Positions 1 to 12,018 of a stretch of DNA of 64,000 nucleotides are shown piece after piece (positions within the stretch are counted from its first letter, which is position 1; each line of letters opens with the position of its first letter). A program made the translations under genes and the position numbers. The stretch comes from Lepus europaeus (lineage: Eukaryota; Chordata; Mammalia; Lagomorpha; Leporidae), in the NCBI RefSeq assembly GCF_033115175.1, contig NC_084834.1, forward strand, positions 40,468,077 through 40,532,076, given 5' to 3'. Under the pieces are notes generated by a model, which had not been told where the DNA came from, made no database searches, and worked only from the letters and a program-made list of their open reading frames with translations.

Positions 1-178
1 GAAGCACCTGGCTCCTGCCATTGGATCAGCGCGGTGCGCTGGCCGCGGCGGCCATTGGAGGGTGAACCAACGGCAAAGGAAGACCTTTCTCTCTGTCTCT
101 CTCTCTCACTGTCCACTCTGCCTGTCAAAAATAATAAAAAGAAAAAACAAAAACAAAAAAAACAAAAACAACAAAGGA
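1..178 (+). mobile_element. CSINE (rabbit C repeat), right part, cut by the window edge
   Basis: Carries the 3' half (GAAGCACCTGGCTCCTGCC, GGAGGGTGAACCAACGGCA, the CT-rich stretch and CTGTCAAAAA) followed by an A-rich tail with G and C interruptions. Confidence 0.9.
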
Positions 179-1349
179 CCCAGCAGCTTGGAACTGAAAA
201 AAAAGAGCCCACGCTGGCAAATCAAGTGAGGTCAAACTGTGCAGACCCACTCCACTGTTGATGTAGTGGGAGACAGAGCTTAGTGAACTGCACCATTTTT
301 GAGTCTGGCCTGGATTCCTCAGAGCAGTGAGGTGACTGCTCATCCAGTAGGGGTGGGGGAGAAGCAGAGTGCCTCTCTCTCTCTTCTTCTCCCCCCACAA
401 CAGTGACCTGTGGCCAGCTGTGGAAGGACTGCTGCCATTTTTTTGGAAATAAGCAAATAGTGGCTGCTCCAGCTCTTGTATACGCACCCAGCAACTATCA
501 GGGAAGCTCTCTACTCAGCAGGGACAATCACAGCAGTTCAAGAGAAACAGGCAGGGACCATCTCCACCTACCCAACTGCACCTACCAGCAATGGGTAGGG
601 AGGAGGAGCCATCCCTACAGAAAGGAAGTGTTGCCTGAGGGACCCTCCTACATGCCTAACACAATTGTGAAGCCAGTGGCTATAGCCAGCGGGTATTGTG
701 CAGGTCTGTGACCCAGAGATTATACCAAAGAGAAAAACTTACATTCCCCACTGACTTTGAATCTGGCTGGAAGGACTGGGCTTGTTCCAGTGGGACAGCA
801 TACAAAGTCAGTTGCTCTGAGAACATCTGTCTCCCTGCTCCCTTGGACAGTATGCTTAGAGGGCAGAGTGTTCCCTCTTGCACTACTGGACCATAAGAAA
901 ACAGTGTGATTGTGTGAGAGGAGGCAGGGTGTAGCTGGGTTTCTGGGAGATCACTAAGTGCTGCACACTCTCAGAGCTCCTTGGAAGCATAGAACAGCTC
1001 ATAGCAGAGGAAACTGTGCTCACAGGGAGGACTGTGCAGATCATATGTGCAGTTCAAAAGATGCTGCAAACGAGTGTTGAGCACACTGGGGACTAGCACA
1101 TGGGCACTCCTCCACTTGGAGGAGAGAAGGTGAGGCCTTGATTGCACCAACAGAGGTGATGATAACTCTCCATTCTGTTAACCAGAGGAGAACTACTATG
1201 CCTAACTTTGGTGTGACCCTGGATACTCATCCCACCCTGGAGCACTGAACAGTATACCTCTCTGTAATTACAGACATTCCACTAAGCCACAGAGGATCAA
1301 AGATAAAAGCCATTAGAATAAAAAAAGTAATTAATGCTACAAATGCTTA

Positions 1350-2371
1350 AAAATAAATGCAGAAATTTAAGAAACAAGAATAAAGAAGACACTATGACCC
1401 TCCAAAAAAGAACACAACAACACTTCAATGTTAGAATGTGAAGATGAAGAGATTGGTTTAATACCAGAAACATAATTCCAAAAATTAAACATAGGATTAC
1501 TCAAAAGCAATCAGAAATGAATCCATAAACTAAAGAAAAGCATACATGATATGAATGAAAATTTTTCCCATGAAATTGAGATTTTAAAGAGAAATCAAAA
1601 TGAAACATTGAAAACAAAGAATTCAATAGAACAAATAAAAAATGAAATGGAAGCTCTGAACAACAAGCTTGGTGAAGCAGAAGAAAGAATATCCAGAATA
1701 TTCAAAGTATAAGACAAATCTCTAGAAATCATTCAGTAAGACCAAGACCAAGAGAAAAAAAAAATGGAAGAAATAAGAAAACTTAAAAACAGTGTTGGAT
1801 ATCTATGGGGTACTACCAAAGGACCCAACACTCCCAATATATGGGTCTTAGAAGTTCCAGAAGTTGTGGAAAGAGAGAAAGGCCTAGAAGGTCTATTTAG
1901 TGAAAAAATTACAGAAAACTTCTCCAATTTGAAGAAAGAAAGGGATGTGCAAGTACAGGTAGCAAATGGAACTCCTAATAGACATGACCAGAAAAGATCT
2001 TTACTGCAACAAATTATTGTCAAACTTTTCATAATAAAGCATAAAGAAAAGATTCCAAAATATGCTCAAGACAAACAAGAAATTACTTTCAGAGGATTTC
2101 CAATTAGACAAACAGCTGACTTCCCATGAGAAACCCTACAAGCTAGAAGACAATGGCAAGATATAGTCCAAGTCTTAAGAGAATAAAAAGTCAACCAAGA
2201 ATACTGTACCCTTCAAAGCTCTCATTTATAAATGAAGTTGAAATAATGACCTTTGGTAACAAACAGAAATTGAAAGAATTTGTCACTACTCATCCAGCCT
2301 TACAAAAGATGCTAAAGGATGTGCTACACACAGAAACACAGAAACAAATCCATCATCAAGAAAGAACGTGA
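1350..2371 (+). pseudogene. Broken LINE-1 ORF1
   Basis: Pieces in different frames match the intact ORF1. An early part reads like KEDTMTPP (about 1381). The coiled-coil part spans about 1540-1740. The RRM part spans 1764-2129 (PNIWVLEVPE, TPNRHDQKRS, IRQTADF). The C-terminal domain spans 2153-2371 ([24 protein letters not shown]). At least one stop (about 2127) and frame changes separate them. No functional protein is expected. Confidence 0.85.
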
Positions 2372-2439
2372 AGGCAGAAAATCCCCCAGAAAAAGCACAG
2401 AAGAATTCCAAAGTAAATGATACGAATATTTACAGAAAA

Positions 2440-5400
2440 ATGGCAGGGCCAAGTAGTTATTTATCAATAGTTACCTTGAATGTAAGTGGCCTCAACTCTC
2501 CAGTTAAAAGATGAAGGCAGGCAGAGTGGATTAAAAAATAAGACTCATCAATTTGGTGCCTACTGGAAACACACCTCACCAAGAAAGATACATGTTGACC
2601 AAAAGTGAAAGGATGGAAAAAGATATCCCATGCTAATGGAAAGCAAAAAAGGGTAGATGTAGCCATACTAATATTAGACAAAATAGACTTTAACACAAAA
2701 ACTTTTCAAAGAGACAGAGGAAAGCACTATGCAATGATTAAGTGATCAATACAATAGGAAGATGTGACTATAATGAAAATAAATGCACCCAATTATAGGG
2801 CATCTGGATATTTAAAAGAAATTGACTTAAAGGGAGACATAGACTCTAATACAATAGTAATGGATGACTTCAACATCCCATTTTCACCAGTGGGTCTATC
2901 AACCAGACAGAAAATCAACAAAGAAACAACAGAGCTAATCAACACTGTGGACCAAATGGACCTAACTGACATCTACAGTACTTTTTACCCCACAATTGCA
3001 GAATACACATTCTTCTCAGCAGTGCACAGAGCATTCTGTAAGATAGACAATATACTAGGCCATAGAGCAAGTCTCAGCAAATTCAAAAAAATCAAAATCA
3101 TTTTATCTACCTTCTCTGATCACAATGGACTGAATTTCGAAATCAACTACTCAAGAATCTCTAGAACATTTGTAAACACACGGAGACTGAACAACATGCT
3201 CCTAAATGAACAGTGGGCCATAGAAGAAATAAAAAAACAAATTAAAAAAATTTCTGGAAATGAATGAAGATGACAATGCCTCATATCAAATTTTATGGGA
3301 TAAAACAAACTCAGTGTTAAGAGAGAATTTTATATCAATTGATGCCTAGATCAAGAAACTGGAAAGGCACCAAATAGGTGAGCTATAAATGAGTTTAAAG
3401 GATGTAGAACAAAAACAAACCAAACCCCAAATTTGTAGGAGAAAAGAAACAATTAATATTAAAGAAGAAATAAAATTGAACTCCCCCAAACAATAAAACA
3501 TCAATGAAGTAAAAAGCTGATTTACTGAAAAAAATAAGTAAAATTGACACACCATTGGCCCAACTCACTAAAAAAAGAGGGAAAAGACTCAAATCAATAA
3601 AATCAAATATGAAAAAGGAAATGTAACAACAGATACCATAGAAATAAAAAGAATCATTGGAAATTACTACAAAGAACCTAGAAGAAATGCATAGATTCCT
3701 GGACACATAAAATATACCAAATTTGAATCATGAAGACATAGAACACCTAAACAGATCAATAACCCAGTGGAGGTTGAATCAATAATAAAGACTGTCCCAA
3801 CAAAGAAAATCCCAGGTCCCCATGGCTTCACTGCTGAATTCTATCAGACATTTAAAGAACTAATTCCAATTCTTCTCAAATTCTCAATTCTATTCAAAAC
3901 ATATGAAAGGGAGGATATCTTCCCAAACTCCTTCCAGTAAGTCATAATTACCTTAATCCCTAAACCAGAAAAAGAAACCAAAAAAGAGAATTATAGGCTA
4001 ATTTCCCTGATGATCATAGAAGCAAAAATCTTCAACCGAATGCTAGCTAATCAAATCCAAAAACAGATCAAAAAGATCATTCACCCAAACCAAGTGAGAA
4101 TTATCCAAAGTATACAGGGAAGGTATAACATTCACAAATCAATCAATGTGATACATCACATTAACAAACTAAAGAACAAAAATCATGTGATTATTTTAAT
4201 AGATGCAGAGAAAGCATTTGATAAAATTCAACATTGCTTTATGATGAAAATATTAAGCAAATTGAGTATAGAAGGAACATTCCTCAACATAATCAAGGCA
4301 ATTTATGACAAAACCACAGCTGGAATCATATTGAATGGGGAAAAAATTGGAGGCATTCCCTTAAGATCTGGAACCATACAAGGAAACCAACTCTCATCAT
4401 TGCTATTTAATATAGCCCTGGAAGTTTTAGGCAGAGCCATCATGCAAGAAAGAGAAGTTGAAGGGATATAAATTGGGAAGGAGGAAGTCAAACTATCTCT
4501 ATTTACTGATGACATGATTCTATATATAGGAGACTCAAAAGACTCCAAGAAGAGACTATTGGAACTTACAAAAGAGTTTGGTAAAGTAGCAGGATATAAA
4601 ATCAGTACACTAAATTCAATAGCCATAACTGAGAAAGAACTTGTAAGATCAATCCCATTCATAACTACAAAAAATGTAAATACCTTGGAATAAATTTAAC
4701 CAAGACCATCAAAGATCTCAATGATGGTAATTACAAAACTTTAAAGAAGAAAATAGAAGAACACAAAGAAATTGGGAAAATCTTCCATGTTCATGGATTG
4801 GAAGAATCAACATCATCAAAATGTCTGTTCTAATTTACAGATTAAATCTGTAAAAGCAATTTACAGATTCAATGCAATAACAATTTACCAACAACATTCT
4901 TCTCAGATCTTGAAAAAAATGATACTAAAATTCAGATGGAACCCCAAGATACCCTGAATAGCTAAAGCAATCTTAAACAACAAAAACAAACCTGAAGGCA
5001 TCACAATGCCATATCTCAAGACTGTTATAATCAAAACAGCCTGATAGTGGAACAAAAACAGACATGTAAACCAATAGAACAGAATACAAATAAATCTATG
5101 CATCTACAACCAGCTTATCTTTGACAAAGAAGCAAAAATCAATCCCTGGAGCCATGACAGTCTCTTCCACAAATTGTACTGGGAAAACTGAATCTCTGCA
5201 TGCAGAATTATGAAGCAAGACCCATACCTTACAATTTACACCAAAACCCACTCAAAGTGGATCAGAGACCTAAATCTATGATGTGATTTCAAATTTATAG
5301 AGAACACTGGGGAAACTCTGCAAGAAATTGGCATAGGGAAAGATTTCTTGGAAAAGACCCCACAAGCACAGGCAATCAACACCAAAATGAACAAATGGGA

Positions 5401-6144
5401 TTACATGAAACTGAGAAGCTTATGCACTGCAAAGAAACACTTCACAAAGTGAAGAAGCAACCAACAGAATGGGAGAAAATATTTGCAAACTATGTAACTG
5501 ATAAAGGGTTAATTTCCAGAATATATAAAGAGCTCAAGAAACTCAACAACTACAAAGCAAATAACCTAGTTAGGAAAAGACCAAATGACTTGAAGAGACA
5601 TTTTTCAAGGGAGGAAATTCAAATGGCCAGCAGACACATAAATACTCAGGATCCCTAGCTATCAAGGAAATGCAAATCAAAACCACAATGAGGTTTTACT
5701 TCACTCATCTTTGAATGACTGTAATTCAGAAATCAACAAGAAACAAATATCAGGGCAGATGTGGGTACCCTAAATCACTGTTGGTGGTAATGGAAACTGG
5801 TATAACCACTGTGGAGGACAGTACGTAGATATCTAAGAAAGCTGAGTATAGACCTACCATATGACCCAGCCATTCCATTCCTGGGAATTTATCCAAACGA
5901 AATGAAATATGAGAGTGATCTCTACCCCCATGTTCATTTGTCCATGGAATAAGTTGAAGACTGGATAAAGAAACTATTATATGAAACTATTATAACAAAA
6001 TATGGAATACTACATAGCAGTAAAAAAAAAAATTAAATCCTGCCATTTGCAACAAAATGGATGCAATTTGAAGCCATTATACTTAGTGAAATAAGCCAGT
6101 CACTAAAAGACAAATACCATATGATCTATCTGATCTGTGATAAC
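2440..6144 (+). pseudogene. Broken LINE-1 ORF2
   Basis: It begins with an ATG (2440) reading MAGPSSYLSIVTLNVSGLN, but a TGA at 2512 ends that frame after 24 codons. Later fragments include: the endonuclease part (2764-3267, with DDFN, FFSAVHRAF and SDHNG), the reverse transcriptase part (4010-4471, with [11 protein letters not shown]), the catalytic box near 4501 altered to LFTDDMIL, and a C-terminal part (5395-5658, ending with [14 protein letters not shown]). The total length (3.7 kb) is close to the 3.8 kb of an intact ORF2, so decay is by point changes and small indels. Confidence 0.88.
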
Positions 6145-6510
6145 TAATATGATAACTAATACAGTACCTAAAATGTAATCTATAGCCATGAAACTTATAT
6201 GTTGAGATGTAATGATTTTGAGCAATTTTTGAATTGACTGTTGAGGAACAATGTTTTTGTTTGTTTTTACTATTTCTTTTCTCTTCACACTATTCGGTGA
6301 ACTCTCTACTTAGTGTAGGGTTAATCTTATGAGTATAAAACTAACTAAAACTAATCATTGTAAAAAAAATAAGAATGGGAAAGGGAGAAGGAAGAGAAAA
6401 CAGGGTGAGTGTAAAGGGTGGGAGAAAGGTAGGAGGGGAAGAGTCACCATATTCCCAAATTTGTATATATTAAATGAATGAATTTTGTATTCCTTAAATA
6501 AGATTTTAAA

Positions 6511-7699
6511 AAATTTGCAGAAATGAATCACTGCTTAAACATGGGGGTTTTAATATGTGTATGCTTCTTCTTCTTTACCTAGATTTATTTGATATTTTCA
6601 AACATGTGTTAAAGGTAGACTGAAACTTTGAAAGATTGTATCATTAGCTTCTTTGTAAAGAGAATATATTAATTTACACATTTCTACAATGGAAAAAAAT
6701 AAGCAAGCCCAATGTTGAAGGGGATGAGTCTACTAACATGGGCCATAAAGGAGCATGTTAATGATTTATCAGAAATTGGAAACTATTCATTTCCTTTCAG
6801 TCTTAGGATTTATCTTCAGGATTAATTAAGTTTTCTGTAGAGAAAAGACAAAGATGAGAACCCAACAAGCTGTTGAAAATTTAAGAAATTCTTTATGATC
6901 TTTTTTTCCTGGCTTGATCTCAAATTATATTTCTCCTGTCTTTGTTGACTCAAGTTTAACAAATAAAAATGTAATGGAGATCATGGAGCACATTATGTCC
7001 TCACAATAGCAGTGTTTACAGAACAGCTTGCTCCATTTCTGCAGCTAGAATAAAAGATGATAGGGATTCTAAATGGCAGGAAGCTTAATTTTTAAAAGTA
7101 CTTGTAAAAATTCAGGTTTTTTTCCTTTTGCATTAAGTGTTCTCATAATTTTGGTCATTTCTCTTACTGATTTTTATTTTGTATCCTGCATGTTTCTAAA
7201 TACTCTAATGAAGTGATTAGGAATATATTGAGCTGTGTTTATTTAGAAAAAAAATGACATGTTTAATATTTAAATTATTAGATATTTTATGCTTTATACT
7301 GCCTTCATAACTAATTTAATATTAAAATAGTCTTAGAAATAATTTCAGTGGTAAAGAATATCTATTTCTTAGGTAACACAAGCCTTAGGTAACACAAGTA
7401 GGAAAAATGATCAATGCTATTATTATGAAATTATAAATGTGAGCTATTTACCACATATCAAGTGTAGTAAATAGATTTTATAGTTTAATTCTTAGGTTTT
7501 AAATTTATTAAATAAAACTTGTGAAGTAATGTTAAGAATTCCTGTATACCCCAGATCCAGTTTCACCTTTTAACATCATATATTAGTATGGTATATATAT
7601 TTATTATAAGCTATGAACCACACATCTTCCCCTGTTGCTAACATCTCATTTTAGTATAATATATTTGTCACCACGAACACTCCCAGGTTCCCCCCTTTT
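6511..7699. other. AT-rich unique sequence, no gene seen
   Basis: No long ATG frame, recognisable repeat or RNA gene was seen. The right end grades into degraded L1. Confidence 0.6.
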
Positions 7700-8440
7700 T
7701 TAAAAACCAGACTTCCTCTATTGCTCCTACCTCTCCCAGTCTCTGATAAACAACATTCTGTGTTCAGAATGAATTTTTGTTGTTGTTAACTTTCACATAT
7801 GAGGGAGAAAATGTGGTATTTCTCTTTTTGTGTCTGACTGATTTAACATGATTTCCTTTAATTCCATTCATTTTGCTACAAGTGATAGGATTTAATTCTT
7901 TTTATGGCTGGAATAGTATCCCCCTGTGTCTATAAACATTTTGTTTACCCATTAATCTGAGGAAGGACACCTTGGTTGATCCCATATGTTGGCTATTGTG
8001 AAGAGTGCTGCAATAAACATGGTACTGTGGGTATCTCTTTGATACAATGAGTTCATGTCTTTTAGATAAATACCCAGGGGTGGAATTGCTGGATCATATA
8101 GCAGGTCTATTTCTAGTTTTCAAATAAAACTCCATCTTGTTTTCCATCGCAGCTATACTAATTTACAGTTCTAATGACAATGTAGAAGAGATCCCTTTTC
8201 TCCACCTTCTCACCAGCATCTGTTACTTTCTGACTATTTGATAATAGCCATTCTGTCAGGGGTGAGGTGATAGCTCTTTGTTGTTTTGAATGGCATTTTC
8301 CTGATAGTTGGTGATATTGAAGCATTTTTTTCTTGTATTTGTTGGTCATATGTCTTTACGCTTTTGAGAAATGTCTGTATTCAGATCCTCTGCCCAGTTC
8401 TTAACTGGATTGCTTGTTTTGTTATTTTTACTGAGTTTTT
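7700..8440 (-). mobile_element. Degraded LINE-1 3' part, minus strand
   Basis: The + strand shows the complement of the ORF2 C-terminal end. The stretch 7800-8400 (CATTTTGCTACAAG, GCTGCAATAAACATGG, GGAATTGCTGGATCATA) parallels 39000-39420 in the intact minus-strand L1. The left edge is not sharp. A CSINE is inserted just to its right. Confidence 0.75.
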
Positions 8441-8479
8441 AATAGATAGATTTAGGTAACATTACAAATAATGTGATTT

Positions 8480-8804
8480 GCCGGCCGGCGCCGCGGCTCA
8501 CGAGGCTAATCCTCCGCCTTGCGGCGCCAGCACCCCGGTTCTAGTCCCTGTCGGGGCGTCGGATTCTGTCCTGGTTGCCCCTCTTCCAAGCCAGCTCTCT
8601 GCTGTGGCCCGGGAGTGCAGTGGAGGATGGCCCAAGTGCTTGGGCCCTGCACCCCATGGGAGACCAGGAGAAGCACCTGGCTCCTGGCTTCGGATCAGCG
8701 CGGTGCGCCAGCCGCAGTGGCCATTGGAGGGTGAACCAACGGCAGAGGAAGACCTTTCTTTCTGTGTCTCTCTCTCTCACTATCCACTCTGCCTGTCAAA
8801 AAAA

Positions 8805-8835
<31 letters not shown>

Positions 8836-8838
8836 CAC
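8480..8838 (+). mobile_element. CSINE, full length
   Basis: Starts GGCCGGCGCCGCGGCTCA, has the tRNA-like B box region (GGTTCTAGTCCC), the CT-rich 3' part and a tail of 24 A plus a CA repeat (8797-8843). The TSD is 16 bp with one mismatch (8464-8479, 8839-8854). Confidence 0.95.
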
Positions 8839-8854
8839 ACAAACAATGTGATTT

Positions 8855-10254
8855 CCTAAACTGTTAAGTTATGAAGGAATTTGAAGCATTCTTTTTTTTT
8901 TCTGGTGGACAGAGTGCTATGGTTGATAACCTGTATTCGCTGTGGGAGGGAAATAATAGCACTACTGCTTAGTACTGGCCATTCCTGATATAAAGTTTAT
9001 AATAATTTATTACATAGAGTAAACTCTCCTTATTTATGATCAATTTCTATTAAAAAAGATTTCTATTTTTGCCACAATATTTTCAATATTCTCCTTTCAC
9101 TGATGCCTTTTCCTCTGCCATCAAATATTTGTTGATTTGGCATTCAAGGGGAAGCTGTTCACTTATACTCACGGTCCTCTCCTGGCACTTTTTATTACCT
9201 AGAACTCCTCTGCCTTTAAATCAGCTACATCTAACATGTAACTTTGTTCTTTGTCCTTATTAAGGTTCTACATGTTAATTGCTCTTTTTTTCATACCATT
9301 CTCAGGCCTCTATAAAATCCATAGTTTTTCTTTCACAGCTTGGACCCTATGCTATCTCGTTTTAAGCATAATTATGCCACAGAAAATAAAGGCTATCAAG
9401 AAGACCAGCTTTCTTGCCCATGATTTGGTCCCTTCCCTCAATTTCAATGTTTTTCCCTTACACCATCCTCATATCTCGCTATTATGATTCATAATGGAAG
9501 GCGTCCATCCTTGCAGCCTGCTCTATAGCTGTGCTTTAGAACCCAACTCCTCTTGCTTCTTTATTTTCCTGTTGCATACATTCCACCACTTTTCCTTTTC
9601 CCCATCTGTAATAAAACATGGCTTGGGCAAATGTGCCGTCTCAAATCTATTCCTTCTTAAAAATCACAACTACAGAAATACCTCCAAAGATTATGAACTC
9701 TACTCTTAGAATATGTCTATCTCCTTTTATCCTTTCTCAGATAGGTATCTCAAAAATGGAGTTCATATCCTCTGATTTACAAGACACAGTCCACCATGGT
9801 GCTGAACAAATGGGCTAAGCCAATGTGGGCTGGAATCCTATTCCACAATTCCCTTCCATATAACACTGGACAAGTTAATGAAAGTGTGTTTTAAGCTGTG
9901 TTCATTTAAAGGGAGATAATACATGTTCAGTATGAATATGTGAGGAGTAAGTTATGTAAATTACCAATAGATTTTAGTGTATACAAGTGGTGATTTTTCC
10001 TTTGACCAGTTGATTCTATTTTGCCAACACTTCTCACATCTTTGGTCCACTCCTGGTGACACCATAGGTCATACCTGAGTTATTCAGTAACTTCAGAATT
10101 TGTATTATTGTTCCTTGCATCATCCATTTCTTCACCAAATGTCAAGATATTTATTGTTTTCAAAAGAAATCTTTTTTATTACTACCTAGTGAACACTTTC
10201 AAATGATGTCAATTAATAAACAGTGTTTAATTAGTTGTTTGTTTCAAGATCATG
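8855..10254. other. Unique sequence, no gene seen
   Basis: Short open frames on the + strand (9069-9818) overlap each other, do not resemble a known protein and lack splice or start support. Confidence 0.55.
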
Positions 10255-10760
10255 TAGTGGTTTATCCATCAACTAATGACTAGATAAAGAAAATGTGGTA
10301 AATATATACTGTGGAGCACTACTCAGCCATAAAAAAGAATGAAATCCTGTCTTTTGCAATAAAATGGATGCAACTGGAAACCATTATGCTTTGTGAATAA
10401 GCCAGTCCCAAAAATGTAAATATATTTTCTCTGATACATGGCAGTTAATAAAGGAATGTATATGAATGAAATAAACATTTAGTGATATAATTATTTTTTG
10501 CCCTTGTTTATACTCTTGTGGGACTATGGCCTTCCTAAATCTTACTTGTTAAATATTATGATTAGCGGTTAATTAACCCTGTGAATATAGAGTGGATTAA
10601 AATAATGTCTTTGCAGAAAATTGGTGAAGAGAGGGGAGGCAGGATGGGGAATTGGAGGAACAGGGGAATGAAGAAGTGTAATTTGTCTTCTTGGAATTAT
10701 ACCTATAGAATTCATGAAATCTGTTCTCTTTATATTAATAATTTTTTTAAAATGAATATC
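10255..10760 (+). mobile_element. 5'-truncated old LINE-1, 3' end, + strand
   Basis: It starts inside the ORF2 C-terminus (ATCCATCAACTAATGACTAG, then ATGGATGCAACTGGAAACCA, about 10264-10384). It runs through a 3'UTR with a purine-rich stretch (10625-10675) to an A/T-rich end near 10760. No clear TSD was identified. Confidence 0.7.
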
Positions 10761-10911
10761 CCAGAGCTCTATCTACTGAATCAGGATCTTTTAGCAATTA
10801 CTACTTAACACAGCATTACAGACTGGATTTCCATTTAATTTGTGTTAAACAGTAGGTGCATTATTATCAGGGCACTATTCTTCTTACATATGCTGTTGCC
10901 ATATTGAACTT

Positions 10912-11235
10912 TTTAAAAAGTTATTTATTTATTTGAAAGGCAGAGATACAGAGGCAAGGAGAAACAGAGAGATATCTTGTATCCGCTGGTTCACTCCCCA
11001 AATGGCTGCAATGGCAGGGGCTGGGCCAGGCTGAATCTAAGAGCCAGGAGCTTCTCCCAGGTCTCCCACATGGGCACAGGTGCCCAAGTACTTGAGCCAT
11101 CTTCCACTGCTCTCCCAGGCACATTAGCAGGAAGCAGGATTGGAAGTGAAGCAACCAGGAATTGAACAGGCGAATATATGGTATGCTGGCACTGCAGGCA
11201 GAGGCTTAACCTCCTAAGCCACAGCATGGGCTGCA
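10912..11235 (-). mobile_element. CSINE, older
   Basis: The complement shows the A-rich tail (TTATTTATTTATTTGAAAGG), body and tRNA-like head. A 13-bp TSD (CCATATTGAACTT) lies at 10899-10911 and 11236-11248. Confidence 0.92.
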
Positions 11236-11278
11236 CCATATTGAACTTCTATTGAAGTTTCTTAAATGTAGAATAACC

Positions 11279-11525
11279 GGGGCCAGTGTTGGTTGTGGCA
11301 CAGTGTGTTATGCCACCACACCAATAGCTCTGTTTCCAACCCAGTTCCCTCTAATATTCTTAAGAAAGCAATTGAAGATGGTTCAAGTATTTGGGACCCT
11401 GCTACCCATATGAGAGACCAGGATGGAGTTCCTGGTTCCTGTCTTCAACCTGGCCCTGTTTCAGTCTTCGTGGCCATTTGGGGGAGTGAATAGGTGGCTG
11501 GAAGTTTCTCTTGTTCTAATTTCTC

Positions 11526-11577
<52 letters not shown>

Positions 11578-11640
11578 TGTTTGTGTGTCCTTTATCACAC
11601 TATCTTTCAAATAAATTTTAAAAACCTTTTTAAAAAAATA
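11279..11640 (+). mobile_element. CSINE, older, with long CT repeat
   Basis: Head GGGGCCAGTGTTGGTTGTGG; body with CATATGAGAGACCAGGATGG; an expanded (CT)n tract (11521-11574); and an end with TTTCAAATAAATTTTAAAAA. Confidence 0.88.
11521..11574 (+). repeat. (CT)n microsatellite
   Basis: Nearly pure CT dinucleotides inside the SINE 3' part. Likely length-variable. Confidence 0.9.
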
Positions 11641-11689
11641 ATGGCAACCTCTACATGGGAGGGAGCTATTTAAAAAAAAAAAAAAAAAA

Positions 11690-12018
11690 AAGCTTAGGAC
11701 AGGGGCCCATGCTGTACTCGCACTGTAGCTGGTACTGTAGCCCCCTGATAATGCACCTGGAAGGGCAATGGAAGATGACCCAAGTCCTTGGTCCCTTGTA
11801 CCCATATGAGAGACCCAGAAGAACTCTGGGCTCCTGGCTTTGGCCTGGCACAGCCCTAGCCTTTATGGTCATTTGGGAAGTAAACCAGCAGATGGAAGAT
11901 CTCTCTCTCTCTCTCCTCTCTCTCTCTTTCTCTCTCTCATCTTTCTCTCTCTCTCTCTCTCTGCCTCTGTCTCTCCCTCTCTGTAACTCCACCTTTCATA
12001 TAAATAAATAAACATTGA
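11690..12018 (+). mobile_element. CSINE, older
   Basis: An altered head (GGGGCCCATGCTGTACTCGC), body with CCCATATGAGAGACCCAGAA, CT-rich 3' part (11899-11965) and TTTCATATAAATAAATAAAC end. A 19-20 base A run (11671-11690) precedes it, so its 5' edge is uncertain. Confidence 0.85.

Larger units (their letters stand above)
179..6510 (+). mobile_element. Old, nearly full-length, inactivated LINE-1
   Basis: In order: a 5'UTR-like stretch without long frames (179-1350), an ORF1 remnant, an ORF2 remnant and an A-rich 3'UTR with a purine-rich part (6370-6445) and an A-rich end near 6510. The order matches the intact minus-strand L1 at 36349-44736, but there are many stops and frameshifts. It is therefore a much older insertion or an older subfamily. 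The 5' boundary next to the first CSINE is uncertain. Confidence 0.85.

Noticed and set aside
8490..8560. A tRNA-like A box/B box at the head of CSINEs as a possible tRNA gene
   Set aside because: It is the Pol III promoter of the tRNA-derived SINE. No complete cloverleaf with acceptor ends is visible.
8478..8867. Frames of 70-130 codons within CSINE copies (also near 20274, 35145, 44664, 50484, 52458 and 56076)
   Set aside because: They translate the SINE body and its A-tail (poly-K ends). The same pattern recurs at every copy, so they are not genes.
9069..9818. Consecutive + strand frames as a possible multi-exon gene
   Set aside because: They overlap in different frames, show AT-rich hydrophobic translations and no consistent splice signals.
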